From NCBI GenBank assembly GCA_018389105.1, contig JACATO010000122.1:2007501-2071500 (forward strand): a stretch of 64,000 nucleotides of DNA, read 5' to 3'. Both the position numbers and the translations under genes were made by a program. Below the pieces are notes generated by a model, which saw only the letters and a list, made by a program, of their open reading frames with translations, was not told the DNA's origin and ran no database searches. The stretch's first letter is position 1, and the number at the start of each line of letters is the position of its first letter. Shown in pieces: positions 58,701-64,000 of this stretch. This DNA comes from Nautilus pompilius (taxonomy: Eukaryota; Mollusca; Cephalopoda; Nautilida; Nautilidae).

Positions 58701-61700
58701 CATTTCCTGGAGCGTACAAAACTGGGGAGGACACGAGAGCGAGTCCGCCCGGGTGTTTTACAGATTGGATGGCGAAGCTGAACAGTTTATTATCTGCGCA
58801 ATCTCGTCCCTGCTGAGTCGGGCACTAATTGACATACACAATAAATGTTGCACAAAATCAATCGTGGCCAGTTGTCTTTCGCCTAAGAAAAGCTCTTCGC
58901 GTTGTCCTTTTACCGACACAAACCCGATGTCTCCGCCATCTGAGGGAAACGAAGCATCAAGAGCCCGAGCTACATTCACTCTTTCCCGACTGTTAGGGAA
59001 AGCAGCCCGGAGATGTCCCACCACGAAACTTTTATTCATTTTGGTTAGAAAAACAACAAAATTTGGAAATTAGATCTCTGATTATTTCTTTAGAGATTTA
59101 ATAGTATTGATACGAAAACCTGGATATGCTGGAAGATTATGCCCATTAAGATTATACAGTAATATGAATAATTCTTTCTGATCTGCGGATGACTACAGAA
59201 AAGAACAAAGCATTTAGTTGGTGATAGTTTAACAATTCATTCCATGTTCTATATTAGGCATTCTTTGATAGCATTTAAATGCTAGTATGTGTAGAATATT
59301 TATTAATTCTCTTTGGTGTCTAACGAAAGACGCGCTATAATTATTGCAAAATTCTCTTGCCTACTGGTATTAAAGAGGTTATTAAAGTTTTTATTACTTT
59401 TTTTAAATGCACAGAGTAATACTACCACGGTAAACAATCTAAAGTTTTGTAAGTGTGGCTTCTATCCACAGGCTTCACCGACAAGCCAACTGCATCGGCC
59501 GAGCGAAGGTGAATATTCCTGACGACTGCTCTTGGTCTGCTGTTTCTTACCCTGGCCAACTTTCAAAAATGTGGAAAAAAATAACAGCCGGAATAATTTA
59601 TTTGTTTTAGAATTTTGAACATTACAACTTTTTTCATAAAGAGACTTGATCAGTTAATTGTAAATTCTGATTAAATGCGTATGTTCTAAAAACTGAAAAC
59701 TCAAAGATAAAGCTTAGTGGAAATATCTTTGGTGACTGTACCATGATTCCTCCTAATTAACTCTCGAGTGATGCATCAGCTGTCCATCCCTGACGGCATA
59801 TCAACAAATGACAGACTTTGCAGTACATCGCAAAAACCTTGCTTTTATTTGTGTCTTTAGCTACACTGTTCGTACCTGAATCAGCTGCTGCTCAATCACA
59901 GAACCATTCTCCAAGTTTATAAACCGAGGCAGGGATTCATCAAGTACCCGTCGGCGCTCTCTTTGTAGTCATCAGAATTTATTTTTCAGAGATACTTTTA
60001 AAAGGAATTCAACTAATTCGTCTAAATTTATATCAGGCTTCAAAGCAAATGAAATAAAACAGAGTAACGATGTTAGATCTATTCAAAATAACTTTCATTT
60101 TAAATCAAATAAAGATACGCTTTTGAAATTATTTTGCTTTTTTGGATTGGCCTGCCTTGCATTTTTCGTACATTATCGAACACCCTGCCCGAGCGGCCTC
60201 GATCTGAAACAGCGTGAGATATAATGTAACACGAACAGTAGGTTTTATACATCGCTCGCGTTGTACAGACATCATAGTGAAAATCACATATGGCGACACA
60301 GACAGTCTTATAGACAAGCAGGGGTCCTAAACACTTCCAGGTACCGAATGACAGGCTTTTTTCATGGCCATAAAAGGTAAGTTTTACTGTTTATGACACA
60401 GGTAAGGGATGATTTAGTCTTTAACACATGATAAATACCGTGCTTGCTGTTGGAAGGACAATGCGGCGAACACTGACAGGTGGACAGACGAGCTAATTAA
60501 CCTGTCTGAATGTTCAAACTTCTGTCAGGTGAGTGTGCACAACCCTCTCCACATTTTGAACCGATTGTTTGTTTTATACAGCTACTTTTTTCTTTATTAA
60601 ATTAATGTGCGGAAGTCCAGATAAACAAAGAAGGAATGAGTATCACCATTTATCATCTACATCTGAACCATAATGAATGCCCAATTTAAAGAACAATTAG
60701 AATTTGTCCAGGGCGCGGTCACTGCACCCAAAGCCGGTCTAAGTGTCCGTCCGAGGGCTTGGAATGAACGCAGGAGCTGCTAGGATCAACGAAGAATACT
60801 TGCGAAAATTTGCCAATAAAGAGACAAGATGGAACATACAACAGAGCACCTGCGAACTCTACCGAGTGAAATACGAAAATCCATACAAACAAATTGTACC
60901 TGCCCCAGACGATTTCTGAAAGAAGAACGACAGCAACAGCTCGTAAAACAAGTGCAATAGCAGGTATCTGTGGCATAACCCAGACTGGCGGCCGATGTAG
61001 CAGAACTTTCTACGGCTATCACCAGATGTACGTATTCTGACACGATTTTATGGACTCTTTTCGGATATAAGTGCTTTGAAGATAACAGAGCATAACGCAC
61101 CGGACAAACCAAGACCATGTATAAACGGATAGCTGGAATTGCGATCCTTAACCCGGGAGAGATCGATAATAATCGATTCGGTGTGCTGAAGGGAGAATTT
61201 GTGACCTGCACAATTTGCGGCTGCTGTCGGCGGGGCTCACGTAAGAAATACTCTACACAAATTTCTGGCGCAGTAATTATCACGTGGGAAAGAAACCGAG
61301 CCGATAAAGCGAATGACACCAGCCACTCTCACACGATAAGCGCGCCGAAGAAATATTGCGGACGCCATTCCTGTTCTGTCTTACAGAATTTTCTATCATA
61401 ATGAAAACCTGAAAAAAAAAGAAAAATTAAAAATGCAAAAAAGCCTGGGATAAACGTGGCAAAAGGAAACTTATTTTACTTGTGTCTCGAAAACTAAGAA
61501 GTTTAGTGGCATTTGTTTACACTTACGGAAACAGTGTACCTTTGTTTCGATGGTGTTACGTGATGGAGCAAAGCGATTTCCACCGTACAGTTCAAAACTG
61601 TCCCCACAAATAAGCCTTCTTTCGCTGAAGAGCTCCATTTCTCTTAGGCAGCCATCTTGAGAGATAAGTGGGACTTGTGAAGATTTTCACAGTGCGATTC

Positions 61701-63919
61701 GACATCTTCCCTAACACTCGCTTTTCTCCGGGCTTAAAATAAAAATGCGACCTTCTACATTTTTTTTAACTGTTTTTATTTAGAAATGAATATTATCTTA
61801 TTAATTTATTTTTCTTTTCTCTTGTTCTGTTTGTCTCGGTTCATAATGAAAACACAGATATAGTTTAACTATCAGTCAAAATTCTCTCCTCTGCACCCAT
61901 ATTCGCTCGATACCCCCCTTCCACTGCGTCCCTCTATCGCAGCTAAGACAGTGCTGAATTACCCTAGACAACTGTTGCGTTACGAAAACCTTCTACTGCT
62001 TATATGCGTTAGGCACTATCCTTCAAAACACATACGAAATAGTGAGCGCTCCCTGGCACGTGCTTTAAGGTCAGTGTTGTATACTTCCTGTGGAGCATGC
62101 TCAGTGCTCTAATGAAATTACTGATTTTCTGTGGAATTAAATTTTGCTGCAATTGTTCAATTATTTCACAAAATACCCAGCCGCAGGTTCTGATGTCTGT
62201 ACACGGGAAAAGAAAATTAAAGAGACAGAACATTTAAAAGTAAATTACAACGTTCCGAATGACTCTATAATCTGATGTGTTGTGTTGCACCATCTCAAAA
62301 TGTTAGAATGATAGGCCCTTTTTGTTCTTCAATGGATGAAGTCCGTTTAAACTACTTCGGTTTTATTTTTCTGTTGCATACGTCCGCTAAACAAACAGCG
62401 GTTAGCCACCGTAACAGGCCGTCGTCAGGCTCTGGTTTCTCCGATGATCTTAACAAAGGTTGTGCACATTTGGCTTCAAGAAAAATCCTAAAGTCAGTGC
62501 ATGACGACAAAAATGGCTTTCCACTCTGTTCCTGCCCTAAATGCAAAGTCGGTCGGGTGAAATAGGTGTCAGCGCCACCGTCTTGTAAAATGCACGTGTT
62601 TTAATGGTGCCTGGAGAGACGTCAGCGTAGGGGCCATAGAATGGCAGCACATCGCCGAGAAGCAGCGCGTGCCAAGCGCACTAGAGTATCAGGGTAGGGA
62701 GGGTTAAAAGTGCATTAGTCGGAGATGCGTCGCTGGTAAATTACAATCCAGGCGACGGGGTACACAATCTCTGATGGTGATATCTGTCCTGTCATACTCA
62801 CCGGGTAGCGTCAAACTGTCAGCAGAGAGCCAGCATCTTGTTTTGTGTTGCTGCTTGTTGTCTATCGATGAACCTCCTCGTGCAGTGCGCGTCCCAGACC
62901 AACAGGTGGAGAATGGTGCACCTGCAGCGGATCGCACGACCATCAATGAAAGTCCTGTTCTTGTTACGAGTCAGACTACGGGCCATCGGACAGACTCGGC
63001 CTGGCTTACCTCCCTGTCACGGCCCAAACACGAGCAGCGCCATTACTTACAAAAGCGTTTATCGTGGGCACTGCTGTGATGACTCTTCACATCCCGATGC
63101 AGCCAGCAACACGAAGACAAGCGCCATGTTTGGAGGCGGGTTAGCATAAAGTTGTAAGAGACCATGAGTTTTGTGTAGCTTTCAGTCTTTATGTGTCGAG
63201 CGATATAACTGACCATTTCTCTTGTCTCCAGCAAAAGGAAACAACCAGTGTGTACAAGAGAGCCAGGCCGACCATGAAACAACTCACAGTGCGCTTGGTG
63301 TTCTGAGGGAAGGCCCGCCTCGCCTTCCCTGCTAACCGCCTTAAGTTAACCCTGATGTTTTCCTCGAAAAGTGTATTCAAACTTAAAACTCCAACGATGC
63401 ACGGAGATTATCTTTCAGATCAAAGGTAGATCAGCTGAACTAGTAACGTAGTCCTCTGAATTACGTCTCTGCTTATAGAATTGCTTGGGTTTTCTAAGAG
63501 TTCTGCGAGGTCGCCATGATGTCAAAGATTCCTCAGAACAACTGACAAATTATCTTCCCAGTATCTTCATATTTATTTGCCTTAAAACTGTTTCCAAAAC
63601 ACTGATCGAAGTCAATCCCTAAATCGATATATTTCCCATCGATTTTGTTGGCTTTGAGATTAAGAACATTTGATGAAATCAAAGAAGTGCTGGCTGCCAA
63701 TCAATTAATCTAATCGTAGCCGAATTGAGAACCGGCAAAATACGACTAAAAGAAACAAAATAAAATGGTTAGCGAGTCTCCCCTGTCGATATATTGCAAT
63801 CACTTTCCAAAATTTGCTTTTCCGCCATCTTTTCTTGATGTCATTTGTATGATTAAATTCAAAGAAGTGCTCAGATTCGGCAGTCTACCATTAATTTACT
63901 TCTTTTTTTTATTGGTTAG
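55761..63919. other. CpG-containing DNA with scattered exon-like signals
   Basis: No array or transposon is recognised. A 17-nt exon-like unit lies at 57346-57362. A strong donor TCAG|GTGAGT at 60529 closes a 37-codon open stretch (YRACCWKDNAANTDRW ...). A good acceptor TTGTCTCCAG ends at 63231, followed by about 30 open codons. Minus-strand frames at 58758-59039 (93 codons) and 60786-61319 (177 codons) carry no recognisable domain. YY1-type motifs occur at about 61651 and 63823-63831. Confidence 0.4.
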
Positions 63920-64000
63920 GCTTCATGCTGCCGACTCTGCCAAGTTAGAGCTCAAGGAACTTCTCAAAGTTCTCGGCAAGGCAGACAACCTCGCGGGTGA
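63920..64000 (+). CDS. Partial exon running off the window end, plus strand
   Basis: A strong acceptor (ACTTCTTTTTTTTATTGGTTAG) precedes 63920. After one base completing a codon, a single frame is open to the window end and reads LHAADSAKLELKELLKVLG then KADNLAGE, an amphipathic helix-like sequence. The other two frames stop within the exon. Lysine and leucine spacing looks like real protein, but the family is not recognised and the exon is cut by the window. A YY1-type motif lies about 90 bases upstream. The phase would fit an 8-nt coding start at 37061-37068. Confidence 0.42.
   Translation, partial: ASCCRLCQVRAQGTSQSSRQGRQPRG

Noticed and set aside
58660..59073. Overlapping 137-codon plus and 93-codon minus frames
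   Set aside because: Both strands are open over the same bases. The plus frame starts at GTG. Neither has motifs or regulatory context.
60786..61319. 177-codon minus-strand frame
   Set aside because: No recognisable motif, no convincing start context, no splice support, and overlapping frames on the other strand are also open.

Overview
This is animal nuclear DNA, most likely from a mollusc and plausibly a cephalopod. That assignment is an inference from overall texture: low gene density, long AT-rich introns, long (GA)n/(CT)n, (AAT)n and (GT)n arrays, and decayed copies of several DNA-transposon superfamilies. No species-diagnostic sequence was recognised. No rRNA, tRNA, CRISPR or prokaryotic operon structure is visible. 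Long open reading frames are absent, so genes have to be read as small spliced exons.

Left half (about 1-29 kb): very AT-rich and poor in CpG. It holds a ~3.7 kb-spaced inverted repeat (arms near 1965-2165 and 5835-6080), a Tigger/pogo-like MITE (8059-8644), a decayed hAT copy (18576-~19310), a decayed Tc1-like copy (about 20930-21960, minus) and a decayed Merlin/IS1016-like copy (28590-29220). Threaded through it on the minus strand is a series of small exons with good splice signals and mutually compatible phases: 29970-30046, 19664-19748, 14998-15028 and 14111-14313, with weaker candidates at 10910-10969 and 9493-9554. The putative first coding exon is at 35577-35673, just inside a CpG-rich promoter region, and encodes a signal-peptide-like N-terminus. 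Together these suggest a previously unnamed secreted protein (about 164 residues over the five better exons) spanning over 20 kb. I recognise no domain in it.

Middle (29.5-37 kb): CpG frequency rises sharply. There is an NRF1/ETS promoter-like cluster at 30.35-30.61 kb, large (CT)n arrays at 34.0-34.6 kb, and a CpG-rich, probably bidirectional promoter at 35.7-36.95 kb with CCAAT and TATA elements.

Right half (37-64 kb): CpG-containing, mostly non-coding DNA with (GA)n, (AAT)n, (TAC)n and (GT)n arrays. It contains one nearly complete but inactivated mariner (47467-48747, TA target duplication on both sides), several isolated exon or promoter candidates (40.9, 41.8, 43.0, 44.7, 49.0, 57.4 kb), and a plus-strand exon that runs off the window end (63920-64000). 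The exon calls rest on splice-site and frame reasoning only and need RNA evidence; the transposon and repeat calls are firm.
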